Source of the DNA: Streptomyces sp. S465
Lineage (GTDB): Bacteria; Actinomycetota; Actinomycetes; Streptomycetales; Streptomycetaceae
DNA: 64,000 bases
Assembly (NCBI RefSeq): GCF_026898115.1
Contig: NZ_CP114036.1
Coordinates: 4,582,001 to 4,646,000 of the forward strand
Reading direction: 5' to 3'
A program made the position numbers and the translations under genes. The notes beneath the pieces were generated by a model. The model ran no database searches, had not been told where the DNA came from, and saw only the letters and a list, made by a program, of their open reading frames with translations. Positions 1 through 10,419 of the stretch are shown one piece after another. The stretch's first letter is position 1; each line of letters starts with the position of its first letter.

Positions 1-638
1 GAGTGCAGCTCGGGCAGCGACTCCTCCAGGGCGCTGCCGGCGACCCGCCCCCGCGACTCGGCGAAGGCGGGCCATCTCAGCCCCTGCGCGCCCTCGCCAC
101 CGAGCAGCACATCGAGCCCGCCGCCCAGCGGGTCGCCGTCGATCAGCATGGTGCGGCGGCCCGATCGTGCTGCGGTGACCGCCAGGGCGCAGGCGAGGGT
201 GGAGGCGCCCGCGCCACCGCGGCCGCCGATGACCCCGATGGTCAGGGCCTGCCGGCCCACGCCCTCGGCGACATCGGCGATCCGGTCCACCAGCCAGGTC
301 TCGGCATCGGGCAGGAACGCCACATTGTCCGCGCCGAGCGCCACCGCCCGCCGCCAGATACCGTGGTCGTCCAGATCGCGTCCGATGAGCAGCACCCCTT
401 GTCTGCGGGCTCGGTCGCACAGATGGGCGGCCGAGTCGTCGCCGACCAGAATCAGCGGTGCGGCCTCCCAGCTGCCCCGGCGGGTGAGTGCGCCATGTGC
501 CACTTCCGGTTCTGCTCCGGCCGCCGCGCACAGCCGCAGCAGATCGTCGAGAAGTTCCTCGTCCTCGGTGACGATGAGCGGTCTGCCCCGCTGTCCTTCG
601 GCCGCCGAAGGGCGTTCCGGTGTGATGGATGCAGTCAC
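1..638 (-). CDS. ssd: Septum-site-determining protein Ssd, 5' part only
   Basis: The gene runs off the left edge, so only the first roughly 213 codons are present. Translation starts at GTG 638, preceded by a strong purine-rich RBS (GGGAGGGGA at about 642-650). The first 130 residues form a receiver-like or CpaE-like N-terminal region. After it comes a deviant Walker A stretch (GVIGGRGGAGASTLA), followed by MLIDGDPLGGGLD, typical of the MinD/ParA superfamily. In Streptomyces and Mycobacterium this family is Ssd, a septum-site regulator usually sitting beside tad/flp pilus genes, and I infer a septation-related role. It is divergent from the HAD hydrolase on its right. A CpaE-like pilus ATPase is the other reading; the two families are closely related. 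Confidence 0.8.
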   Translation of the reverse strand, partial: MTASITPERPSAAEGQRGRPLIVTEDEELLDDLLRLCAAAGAEPEVAHGALTRRGSWEAAPLILVGDDSAAHLCDRARRQGVLLIGRDLDDHGIWRRAVALGADNVAFLPDAETWLVDRIADVAEGVGRQALTIGVIGGRGGAGASTLACALAVTAARSGRRTMLIDGDPLGGGLDVLLGGEGAQGLRWPAFAESRGRVAGSALEESLPELH

Positions 639-1091
639 GGTCCCCTCCCATATCCGTTACGCGCTCTCACTCCCGCGAACGGCGAGTGCGAGCATCGCGG
701 AGAATCACCATGCTGCGATCCAGAAAATCTTGGGGATCTTGGTCCAAAACTGTGGACAACTCATCCGTTGTGAATATCCCAGTCACCTAAACCGGTGACT
801 TCCGGAGAGCAGCCTAGCGATTACGTACGGTTACCGCTCAAGCTATGGAGAGACAGGGCCGCACGGGCCCGAGGGAGGGGAGCAAGATCCCATGAGAACG
901 CCGAAAAAGCGTCCGGACATGCGACGACCCCCGCCGGGGGGGAGAGCGGGGGTCGTCCCCACGGCCGACTCGGGGGGGGAGGAGTCGGGCCGGGTTAGCA
1001 CGGTCGCGAACGATCCGTGACTTCCATGGTGTACCCGAGAGCCTTCTCAGGCAAACCCACGCGCCTAAGCTTACGCCGAATGGTGGGCCCT
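639..1091. promoter_or_regulatory. Divergent intergenic region ssd / HAD hydrolase
   Basis: About 450 bp separates two divergent genes. I see no convincing coding sequence. Around 925-990 there are G- and C-runs that could fold (GACCCCCGCC with GGGGGTCGTC). Promoters for both genes should lie here, but I could not pick out clear -35/-10 boxes. Confidence 0.3.
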
Positions 1092-1928
1092 ATGCTCGGC
1101 GTCGTGGAAAACCACTCCTTGCCCCGGACAGCCGCCTTCTTTGACCTGGACAAGACGGTCATTGCGAAGTCAAGCACTCTCACCTTCAGCAAGTCCTTCT
1201 ACCAGGGTGGGCTGATCAACCGTCGAGCCGTACTGCGTACTGCCTATGCGCAGTTTGTCTTCCTGGCCGGCGGCGCCGATCACGAGCAGATGGAGCGGAT
1301 GCGCGAGTACCTCTCCGCGCTTTGCCGAGGATGGAATGTCCAGCAGGTCAAGGAGATCGTCGCGGAGACCCTGCACGACCTCATCGACCCGATCATCTAC
1401 GACGAGGCCGCCTCGCTCATCGAGGAACATCACACCGCCGGCCGCGATGTGGTGATCGTCAGCACCTCGGGGGCGGAGGTGGTCGAGCCGGTCGGCGAGC
1501 TTCTGGGCGCGGACCGCGTGGTGGCCACCCGCATGGTCGTCGAGGACGGCGTGTTCACCGGAGACGTGGAGTACTACGCCTATGGCCCGACCAAGGCGGA
1601 GGCGATCGCCGAACTGGCCGAGTCGGAGGGCTACGACTTGTCGCGCTGTTACGCCTACAGCGATTCGGTGACCGACCTTCCCATGCTGGAGGCGGTCGGC
1701 CACCCTCACGCGGTCAACCCGGACCGTGCGCTGCGGCGTGAGGCGGCGGCGCGCGGCTGGCCGGTGCTCTCCTTCAACCGCCCGGTCCGACTCAAGCAGC
1801 GCAGACCCTCGCTCTCCATGCCGCCGCGCCCGGTGCTCGCCATGGCGGCGGCCGTCGGCGCGGCCGCCGCCACCGCCGGTCTGCTGTGGTACACCACTCG
1901 GCGCCGCACCCCTTATGCCCGCATTTAG
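1092..1928 (+). CDS. HAD-IB family hydrolase (SerB-like phosphatase) with C-terminal anchor
   Basis: A 278-aa protein from ATG 1092; the frame is open upstream to 1017, so an earlier start is possible. The HAD motif I reads AFFDLDKT (residues 15-22). A middle SerB-like helical cap follows, and the last motif is YSDSVTDLPML, where the aspartates bind Mg. This order is that of the HAD-IB subfamily, which includes phosphoserine phosphatase and many Streptomyces hydrolases linked to development. The C-terminus has basic residues, then a hydrophobic Ala/Val-rich helix (about 250-270) and an Arg-rich tail, suggesting a membrane anchor. Its place next to ssd is conserved in Streptomyces. The true substrate cannot be told from the sequence. 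Confidence 0.8.
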   Translation: MLGVVENHSLPRTAAFFDLDKTVIAKSSTLTFSKSFYQGGLINRRAVLRTAYAQFVFLAGGADHEQMERMREYLSALCRGWNVQQVKEIVAETLHDLIDPIIYDEAASLIEEHHTAGRDVVIVSTSGAEVVEPVGELLGADRVVATRMVVEDGVFTGDVEYYAYGPTKAEAIAELAESEGYDLSRCYAYSDSVTDLPMLEAVGHPHAVNPDRALRREAAARGWPVLSFNRPVRLKQRRPSLSMPPRPVLAMAAAVGAAAATAGLLWYTTRRRTPYARI

Positions 1929-2185
1929 GGGCAATACCAAAGATCTGCGGCGAGGGGTTCCGCTTGGCCCCTCGCAGGAGTACAAAGGAATCGACGGCCC
2001 GCGAGACCAGGGGTATCCGGGAGGAAACCCCCAGACGCCAAGGCCCCACGGACCGAAGCACGGATGCTGAGCACCCACGCGACGTCGACCCGTCGATTAC
2101 GGGCCAGCCGCACCAGGTGACGGGCGAAGTTCCCGACCTGATGGGCGAATGAGAATGCACGCATGGTAACCCGGCGGATGTGCCA

Positions 2186-2212
2186 GCGGCGGTACCCACG
2201 TGGTACCGCCGC
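2186..2212. terminator. Hairpin between convergent genes
   Basis: Perfect 11-bp arms (GCGGCGGTACC and GGTACCGCCGC) with a 5-nt loop lie just beyond the 3' end of the Fic-like gene and downstream of the HAD gene. A bidirectional terminator is likely. The rest of 1929-2226 holds nothing I recognise. Confidence 0.6.
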
Positions 2213-2226
2213 AACTCTGTCCGGCG

Positions 2227-3054
2227 TCAGGCCGCCCCACGCTGTAGGGCCTCGCAGACCGCCGTGGACTCCCGCACCCCGAGCTCAACCGCCCGTCCGC
2301 AGTGCCCGATCCACGCCGCCATCCCCTCCGGCGTCCCGGACGCATAACCCTCCAGCGCCGCCATGTACGGCGCGACGCCCAGTTCCGCGTACCCCACCTC
2401 GGCCGGGCAGATCGACTTAGGGTCAAGCCCGCTGGCGACCAGGACGATGCGCTCGGCCGCACGCGCCACCAGGCCGTTACGGGAGACAAAGGGCCGCAGG
2501 GCGAGCAGTTCACCGTGCACCACCGCCGCCGTCACCAGCGCCGGAGCCTGGCTGCCCGCGAGCAGCAGCCGGGCCAGTCCATCGAGCCGACCCGCCACCT
2601 CATCCGCGTCCGGCAGCGGCAGAGCCGACCCGATCAGCGGTTCGTCCACGGGTTCACCCGACTGCCGGGGGCGCCCGATCCGCTCGTTCTCCTCCGCCCC
2701 ACCCGCCGCGACCAGATGTAGCCGGGCCAGCACCCGCAGCGGCGACTGACGCCAGATGCTCAGCAACTGCCCCGCCTCGGCGGTCAGCCGCAACGCCGCA
2801 CCCACCGTGCGCGGCTCGCCCTCGGCTCCGAAGTCGGTACGACGGCGCACCTCTTCCAGCGCCCAGTCCGCACCGGCCAGCGCGGCGGAGCCACGCGCCC
2901 CGCGCAACGCCGCCTCGGAGGTGACCTCATTGCTGCGGCGGCGCATCACCCGGTGCCCATAGACCCGGTCCACCGCGGTCCGTACGGCGTCCACGGACTC
3001 GGTCACACCGGGCAGGGCGGCCAGGGCGGCGAGCGGATCAGCTGACGTACTCAT
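2227..3054 (-). CDS. Fic-like protein with degenerate catalytic motif
   Basis: A 275-aa protein starting at ATG 3054. The middle to C-terminal half is all-helical, and the segment LRPFVSRNGLVAR (about residue 190) lines up with the Fic motif HPFxxGNGRxxR. Here the catalytic His is Arg, the first Gly is Arg and the second Gly-Arg pair is Leu-Val. The upstream VTAAVVHGELLAL also fits the helix before the Fic loop. Fic proteins transfer AMP or other groups to targets; with these replacements the protein is probably not an active AMP transferase. It stands alone on the minus strand, divergent from the CooC-like ATPase. Streptomyces annotations often call this family 'oxidoreductase', which nothing in the sequence supports. 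Confidence 0.6.
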   Translation of the reverse strand: MSTSADPLAALAALPGVTESVDAVRTAVDRVYGHRVMRRRSNEVTSEAALRGARGSAALAGADWALEEVRRRTDFGAEGEPRTVGAALRLTAEAGQLLSIWRQSPLRVLARLHLVAAGGAEENERIGRPRQSGEPVDEPLIGSALPLPDADEVAGRLDGLARLLLAGSQAPALVTAAVVHGELLALRPFVSRNGLVARAAERIVLVASGLDPKSICPAEVGYAELGVAPYMAALEGYASGTPEGMAAWIGHCGRAVELGVRESTAVCEALQRGAA

Positions 3055-3156
3055 GGGTACGACACTACGCACACCACTCCGGACGCCCCTCGTTGGAGTG
3101 GTGTTCTTCACGTAAATCCCTCATCGTCCGGAATCACTCACCTACGCTAGGTGAAC

Positions 3157-4161
3157 ATGAAGATCGCTTTCGTAGGCAAGGGTGGAAGCGGAAAGACCAC
3201 GCTGTCGTCGCTGTTCATCCGCCATCTCGCCGCCACCCACGCCCCCGTCGTCGCTGTCGACGCCGATATCAATCAGCACCTGGGTGCGGCGCTCGGTCTC
3301 GACGAGGCGGAGGCCGCCGCCCTGCCCGCCATGGGCGCCCATCTCCCCCTGATCAAGGACTACTTGCGCGGTACGAACCCCCGGATCACCTCCGCCGAGA
3401 CCATGATCAAGACAACCCCGCCGGGTGAGGGATCGCGGCTGCTGCGGATCGACGAGGACAACCCCGTCTACCAGGCGTGTGCCCGGACCCTGTCGCTCGA
3501 CGACGGTGCGGTGCGGCTGATGGCGACCGGCCCCTTCACCGCATCCGACCTCGGCGTCGCCTGCTACCACTCCAAGGTCGGTGCCATCGAGCTGTGCCTG
3601 AACCATCTCGTCGACGGACGCGGCGAGTTCATCGTCGTCGACATGACGGCGGGCAGCGACTCCTTCGCCTCCGGCCTCTTCACCCGCTTCGACATGACGT
3701 TCCTGGTGGCCGAGCCCACGCGCAAGGGCGTCTCCGTCTACCGCCAGTACAAGGAGTACGCCCGCGACTTCGATGTGGCGCTCCGGGTGGTGGGCAATAA
3801 GGTGCAGGGCCCGGACGACCTGGACTTCCTCCGGGCGGAGGTGGGCGATGACCTCCTGGTCGCCTTCGGCCACTCCGACTGGGTCCGGGCGATGGAGAAG
3901 GGCCGCGCGCCCCGGTTCGAGGAGCTGGAGGAGGCGAACCGCGACGCGCTGCGCGCGCTACAGGACGCGGTGGACGCCTCGTACCAGCGGCGTGACTGGC
4001 AGCGGTACACCCGCCAGATGGTGCACTTCCATCTCAAGAACGCGCAGAGCTGGGGAAACGCGAAGACGGGTGCCGATCTGGCCGCCCAGGTCGACCCCGC
4101 CTTCGCGTTGGGGGAGTTCGCGCCGGAGCAGGGCTCGGCGGCTACTCCCGCTCCCGCTTAG
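3157..4161 (+). CDS. CooC/MinD-like ATP-binding protein
   Basis: A 334-aa P-loop ATPase. It opens directly with MKIAFVGKGGSGKTTLSS, a deviant Walker A with the signature lysine of the SIMIBI class. VVAVDADINQHLG and FIVVDMTAGSDS follow as the switch and Walker B-like regions. CooC-type members help load metal into enzymes; other relatives are general maturation ATPases. The target here is unknown. GTG 3151, two codons upstream, is an alternative start. No ribosome binding site is obvious upstream, so the message may be nearly leaderless. It is divergent from the Fic-like gene and transcribed toward a decayed deacetylase. Confidence 0.75.
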   Translation: MKIAFVGKGGSGKTTLSSLFIRHLAATHAPVVAVDADINQHLGAALGLDEAEAAALPAMGAHLPLIKDYLRGTNPRITSAETMIKTTPPGEGSRLLRIDEDNPVYQACARTLSLDDGAVRLMATGPFTASDLGVACYHSKVGAIELCLNHLVDGRGEFIVVDMTAGSDSFASGLFTRFDMTFLVAEPTRKGVSVYRQYKEYARDFDVALRVVGNKVQGPDDLDFLRAEVGDDLLVAFGHSDWVRAMEKGRAPRFEELEEANRDALRALQDAVDASYQRRDWQRYTRQMVHFHLKNAQSWGNAKTGADLAAQVDPAFALGEFAPEQGSAATPAPA

Positions 4162-4690
4162 TCGTATGCGTGTGCTCGGGCGTCCGCCCGTGCGCCGGTT
4201 CACGGTCGGACGTCCGGCGCCCGGCGGCCAGATAGTGCCGCCAGCCGCCCGGGGGCCGCATCCCGACATCCAGCACACGCAGCTTCTCCAGCACGAGGGG
4301 GTTCTGCGCGTCCAGCCAGTCGGCCACCTGCTTGAAGGAGACGCCGCGGCTTGCCCTTCTTCTTGCGCGCCCTGTTGGCCAGGAAGTTGTAGTCCATGGA
4401 GAGCATCTCGAACGGGCGGCGTTGTACCGGAATCCGCTGCAACGGGGAGTCCCAGATGCCGTGGGTCTTGCGGGGCCAGACCTGAAGCCCGCCGGGCGAA
4501 CTCGCGCGCGGAAGTGGGAGAACAGCTTGTGTTCGTCCTGGCCTGCGCCGTCCCAGGAGATGACGACGAACTGCGGTGGCCTCTCCCCCGGTTGCAGCGG
4601 TTCGGCCTCCGACCCGCGGTGCCACCTGGCCCATGGGCCTGGGTGGAGTCTCCCGAGCAACCGACCGCTGCGGACAGCGCCATGGAGAAG
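4142..4690 (-). pseudogene. Decayed polysaccharide deacetylase-like gene
   Basis: Pieces of a secreted Streptomyces polysaccharide-deacetylase-like protein can be read in order but in different frames. PPQFVVISWDGAGQDEHKLF is near 4510-4575. VWPRKTHGIWDSPLQRIP with the following EMLSMDYNFL lies in another frame near 4385-4480. RGVSFKQVADWLDAQNPLVL and VLDVGMRPPGGWRHYL are back in the first frame near 4215-4345. In the intact family several hundred bases lie between the first and second pieces and again between the second and third. This copy has therefore suffered at least two internal deletions and frameshifts and cannot make a working enzyme. The last readable codons overlap the 3' end of the CooC-like gene. 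Confidence 0.65.
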
Positions 4691-4718
4691 ACAGAGGATG
4701 ACAAGGCGTTTTAAATGA

Positions 4719-4742
4719 CTATTCCCCCCATAGGGGGAATAG
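4719..4742. repeat. Near-perfect palindrome upstream of carbonic anhydrase
   Basis: Ten-bp arms CTATTCCCCC and GGGGGAATAG flank a 4-nt centre, about 140 bp before the carbonic anhydrase start and next to an AT-rich stretch (4755-4800) that could hold a promoter. It could be an operator or a terminator-like hairpin; its position favours an operator or an old promoter of the decayed deacetylase. Confidence 0.4.
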
Positions 4743-4885
4743 CGGCCTACTCTCCCCCAAAAGACTTCCCATCGACTTTACTCAACATTACGATTCATTT
4801 ACCAACGCTTGGGGTTCAGTACCGCAGTACGCCGTGACCACGGACACGCCCTTGTCCGCGACCGCGAAGCCCGGAGGAGACGGGA

Positions 4886-6136
4886 ATGTTGAAGCTCTTG
4901 GACCGAATTCAGAGGGCCTCCCGCCACACAGCTCTCTCCGTCTCGATCGCCCTCTTCCTGCTCGCCGCTACCCTCTCGCTGGGCATCGCACTGGCCTCCG
5001 GCGCTCCGCTCCTGACCGGGCTCCTGGCCGGACTCCTGACAGGACTCCTGGCCGGGCTCACGGCCGGACTCATGACCGCCGCCGCGCCCGCCGTGGCCGC
5101 CCGCCTCACGGCGCTCCGCCACCCCTCGGGCTCCGGGCGGGCGGCGGCCGATGGGCGGGCGGGGCGGCCGACTGGTGGACGGTCGGGGCGGCTAGCGGCG
5201 GAGGCGGGCGGCGCCCTGGCCTGCCGGCCATGGACACCGTGGCGTGACCACCACTGCACCCGTCCCGTCCCGGCGGCCGCGGGAGCCGGCGGACACGTAG
5301 GCGGTCAGCTGCTCGGCGGGGTGCGCGCGTTCCAGCGCCATACGGCACCGCTGGTCCGCGACGAGCTGGCCCGGCTGGCACGAGAGGGGCAGCGGCCCAG
5401 TCAGCTGTTCCTCACCTGCGCCGACTCCCGCCTGGTGACCAGCATGATCACCTCCAGCGGCCCCGGTGATCTGTTCACCGTGCGCAATGTCGGCAATCTG
5501 GTGCCGCCGGGTGCCGACGGCTCCTGCGACTCGGTGGGTGCGGCGATCGAGTACGCGGTGGAGGTGCTGCGGGTCAGCAGCATCACGGTGTGCGGGCACT
5601 CCGGGTGCGGCGCGATGCAGGCGCTGCTCGACTCATCGGCCCCGGCCAGGACGCCACCCCAGCCGATGGCGTCCGGTGTCGGGGGCCGGACGCCGCTGAC
5701 GCGGTGGCTGCGCCACGGCAGACCGGCGCTGGCGCGGATGGAGCGGATCGGCCGGCTGGGGCGAGGGGAGGTCGCCCTGTCGAGCCGGCCGGTGGCCGAC
5801 GAGCTGGAGCGACTGGCCCTGGTCAATGTGCGGCAGCAGCTCGACCATCTGATGGAGCATGCCTGTGTGGCACGGCGGGCGGCGGAGGGCGGGCTGGCGC
5901 TACAGGGGATGTATTTCCATGTGGCGGAGGCCCAGGCGTATGTCCTGGATACGGGTTCGGGGAGATTTCTGCCCGTCCGCCCGGACCATGGCACGCCGAC
6001 GACCGCCTGCTGTGCCGCAACGGTCCCCGCCCGGCCTGGGAGCGGCCGTTCCAGCGTCGGCCGTTCCAGCGTCGCGGAGCGAGGAAGCGGGCCCAGCCAC
6101 GGGGCCCTGGAGCTGGGGCGGTCATGCAGACGATGA
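4886..6136 (+). CDS. Beta-carbonic anhydrase, apparent remnant of a SulP/carbonic anhydrase fusion
   Basis: A 416-aa frame. Residues about 150-375 are a beta-class carbonic anhydrase (CO2 + H2O to HCO3-), with zinc ligands visible in LTCADSRL (Cys, Asp-Arg pair) and CGHSGCGAM (His, Cys). The first 70 residues are a hydrophobic stretch containing GIALASGAPLLTGLLAGLL. This resembles the first membrane helices of the SulP anion-transporter half of the bifunctional SulP/carbonic anhydrase proteins common in Streptomyces (about 800 aa). Residues 75-145 are Gly/Arg-rich and look like out-of-frame or junk sequence. The simplest reading is a large internal deletion that removed most of the transporter. 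The C-terminal 45 residues are low-complexity, with a duplicated 15-bp unit at about 6044-6073. Whether the product is made and active is uncertain. Confidence 0.7.
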   Translation: MLKLLDRIQRASRHTALSVSIALFLLAATLSLGIALASGAPLLTGLLAGLLTGLLAGLTAGLMTAAAPAVAARLTALRHPSGSGRAAADGRAGRPTGGRSGRLAAEAGGALACRPWTPWRDHHCTRPVPAAAGAGGHVGGQLLGGVRAFQRHTAPLVRDELARLAREGQRPSQLFLTCADSRLVTSMITSSGPGDLFTVRNVGNLVPPGADGSCDSVGAAIEYAVEVLRVSSITVCGHSGCGAMQALLDSSAPARTPPQPMASGVGGRTPLTRWLRHGRPALARMERIGRLGRGEVALSSRPVADELERLALVNVRQQLDHLMEHACVARRAAEGGLALQGMYFHVAEAQAYVLDTGSGRFLPVRPDHGTPTTACCAATVPARPGSGRSSVGRSSVAERGSGPSHGALELGRSCRR

Positions 6137-6239
6137 CAGGTCTAAACCAATTTTCGGCTGACAACCCTTGTCAGGGCGTGCCGTGGGCTGATGAGCTATG
6201 GCCTGGGACACAACGGACACCCTGGGAATGGGAGATGTC

Positions 6240-8201
<1,962 letters not shown>

Positions 8202-8304
8202 TCACCCCGCCGTAGGCCCGCCCGCCACGGGGCGACACCGGTGGGCAACGGACGACACCGATCGACACCGGTCGAGACGGTCGGCACAGGCCACACCACA
8301 TGAT

Positions 8305-8337
8305 CGAGGGGCGCTCCGCCTGGCGGGGCGCCCCTCG
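8305..8337 (+). terminator. Terminator after acs
   Basis: CGAGGGGCGC and GCGCCCCTCG form a 10-bp stem with a 13-nt loop, followed by TTCTCGTTC, about 100 bp after the acs stop. Confidence 0.75.
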
Positions 8338-8469
8338 TTCTCGTTCATCACGGCTGGTGCGGGTGGCTGTCGCGGAAAAGTTACGACAAGATGAGGGGTG
8401 GAGCGCCGGGAAGTCTGGTCGGCATACGTCACCCGTATGTCCGTACCACCGACCCCAGGAGGCCCGCCC

Positions 8470-9861
8470 GTGGCCGCGCCCACCAACCGCAAGTTCCTCG
8501 GACGCCAGTCGCTGCCCGAGCGGACGTTCGTCACCGACGCACTGCGCACCGAGACCGTCGGCGGTGTGATCCTGCTGGTGGCCGCCGTCGTGGCGCTGAT
8601 CCTCGCCAACACCCCGCTGAGCGGCGTCTACGGCGACATCAGGGACTTCTCCTTCGGCCCCCAGGCGCTGCATCTGCATCTCTCGGTCGCCTCCTGGGCC
8701 ACCGACGGTCTGCTCACCATCTTCTTCTTCGTCGCCGGTATCGAGCTCAAGCGCGAGCTGGTCTCGGGCGAGCTGCGGGACCCCAAGGCGGCGGCGCTGC
8801 CCGTGATCGCCGCTGTCTGCGGCATGGCCGCGCCCGCGCTCGTCTATGTCATCGTCAACGCGAGCGGTGGCGGCAGCCTCAAGGGCTGGGCCGTGCCGAC
8901 CGCCACCGATATCGCCTTCGCGCTCGCCGTCCTCGCCGTGATCGGCACGGCGCTGCCCGCCGCCCTGCGCGCCTTCCTGCTCACTCTCGCGGTCGTCGAC
9001 GACCTCGGCGCCATCCTGATCATCGCGATCTTCTTCGCCCAGCACATCAACTTCGTCGCCCTGGGCCTCTCCTTCGCCGGCCTCCTCCTGTTCTGGCTGC
9101 TGCACCACAAGGGCGTCCGGACGGCCTGGGTCCATCTGCCACTCGCGGTCGTGATCTGGGCGCTGATGCATGCCAGCGGTGTGCATGCCACGATTTCCGG
9201 CGTCGCGATGGGCCTGATACTGCGCTGCACCGTCCGGGAGGGCGAGGAGCGCTCCCCCGCCGAGCGCATCGAGCACCGGATGCGCCCTGTGTCGGCGGGC
9301 CTGGCGGTGCCGCTGTTCGCCCTGTTCGCGGCCGGTGTGCCGCTCTCCGGCGACGCCGTCGCGGATGTCTTCACCCGCCCCGAGACGCTCGGCGTCGCCC
9401 TCGGCCTCGTCGTGGGCAAGGCCGTCGGCGTCTTCGGCGGCTCCTGGTGCGCCGCCCGCTTCACCCGTGCCGAGCTGAACGAGGAGCTGGCCTGGGCCGA
9501 TGTCTTCGCCGTGGCCACCCTCGCCGGAATCGGCTTCACCGTCTCCCTCCTCATCGGCGAACTCGCCTTCCCCGGCGACCCCACGCTCGCCGGGGAAGTC
9601 AAGGCGGCGGTGCTCATCGGCTCGTTGTGCGCCGCCCTGTTCGCCGGAGTCCTCCTCAAGCTGCGCAACACCACGTACCAGCGGCTGTGTCAGGAGGAGG
9701 AACGGGACGAGGACATGGACGGCATCCCGGACGTCTACGAGCAGGACAGCCCCGAATACCACCTGCGGATGGCCGCCATTCACGAGGCAAAGGCCGCCGA
9801 GCACCGGCGGCTTGCCGAAGTGGCCGCCGCGGCCGACTCCGGCGACGATGGTCCGGCATGA
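8470..9861 (+). CDS. nhaA: Na+/H+ antiporter NhaA
   Basis: A 463-aa membrane antiporter that exports Na+ in exchange for H+. GTG 8470 has AGGAGG 7 nt upstream; the frame is open further upstream but without a better site. Roughly 11-12 hydrophobic segments are visible. NhaA hallmarks are PTATDIAFALAVLAVIG and the paired aspartates in LAVVDDLGAILIIAIF, the ion-binding site. A soluble charged C-terminal tail of about 55 residues (EEERDEDMDGIPDVYEQD) extends beyond the last helix and contains a DxDxDGxxD pattern like a calcium-binding loop. That is typical of some actinobacterial NhaA proteins, but binding here is only inferred. Confidence 0.92.
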   Translation: MAAPTNRKFLGRQSLPERTFVTDALRTETVGGVILLVAAVVALILANTPLSGVYGDIRDFSFGPQALHLHLSVASWATDGLLTIFFFVAGIELKRELVSGELRDPKAAALPVIAAVCGMAAPALVYVIVNASGGGSLKGWAVPTATDIAFALAVLAVIGTALPAALRAFLLTLAVVDDLGAILIIAIFFAQHINFVALGLSFAGLLLFWLLHHKGVRTAWVHLPLAVVIWALMHASGVHATISGVAMGLILRCTVREGEERSPAERIEHRMRPVSAGLAVPLFALFAAGVPLSGDAVADVFTRPETLGVALGLVVGKAVGVFGGSWCAARFTRAELNEELAWADVFAVATLAGIGFTVSLLIGELAFPGDPTLAGEVKAAVLIGSLCAALFAGVLLKLRNTTYQRLCQEEERDEDMDGIPDVYEQDSPEYHLRMAAIHEAKAAEHRRLAEVAAAADSGDDGPA

Positions 9862-9957
9862 TCTGAGAGGCTTGACGCCCGGAGAAATGTGCAGAAGACG
9901 TAGCAAGCACAGACGGCGTACCAAGCACAGACCGCACAAGAGCAGAGGGAGATGGCG

Positions 9958-10419
9958 ATGAGCGCAGCCGACGACGGCGGCAACCGCAGCCTCGGCCAGC
10001 TGGTGGCGACGGCGACCACCGAGCTGTCGGCGCTGGTGCACGACGAGATCGCGCTGGCCAAGGCCGAGCTGCGGGTGGGAGCCAAGAAGGCCGCGGTCGG
10101 CAGCGGCGCCGGTATGGCGGCCGGGGTGCTGCTGCTCTTCTCGCTGCCGGTGCTGAGCTTCGCCCTCGCCTACGGCATGCGCTCCTGGACCGGGCTCGGC
10201 CTCGCCTGGTGCTTTCTGATCGTGGGCGGTATCTACTGGCTGTTCGCCGGGATCCTGGGCATGGTGGCGCTGCTGAAGTTCAAGAGGGTCAAGGCGCCCA
10301 AGCGGTCGATCGCCTCGTCCAAGGAGACGGCCGCCGTACTGGGGAGCGTCAAGCCGCATCCGCGTGCCGCGAGCAATGGCGGACGCCCCGCGCGGGATGT
10401 GACACGCTCGTCGGCATGA
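9958..10419 (+). CDS. Phage-holin-family (DUF1469) membrane protein
   Basis: A 153-aa protein starting at ATG 9958 (another ATG lies 2 codons earlier) behind a GAGGGAG site. The N-terminal 45 residues are amphipathic (LGQLVATATTELSALVHDE). Two membrane helices follow (about 48-70 and 80-102), then a basic tail. This is the actinobacterial 'putative holin' superfamily found beside nhaA and an alpha/beta hydrolase; despite the name it is a housekeeping membrane protein of unknown role. Its stop overlaps the ATG of the hydrolase (ATGA), so the two are translationally coupled. Confidence 0.8.
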   Translation: MSAADDGGNRSLGQLVATATTELSALVHDEIALAKAELRVGAKKAAVGSGAGMAAGVLLLFSLPVLSFALAYGMRSWTGLGLAWCFLIVGGIYWLFAGILGMVALLKFKRVKAPKRSIASSKETAAVLGSVKPHPRAASNGGRPARDVTRSSA

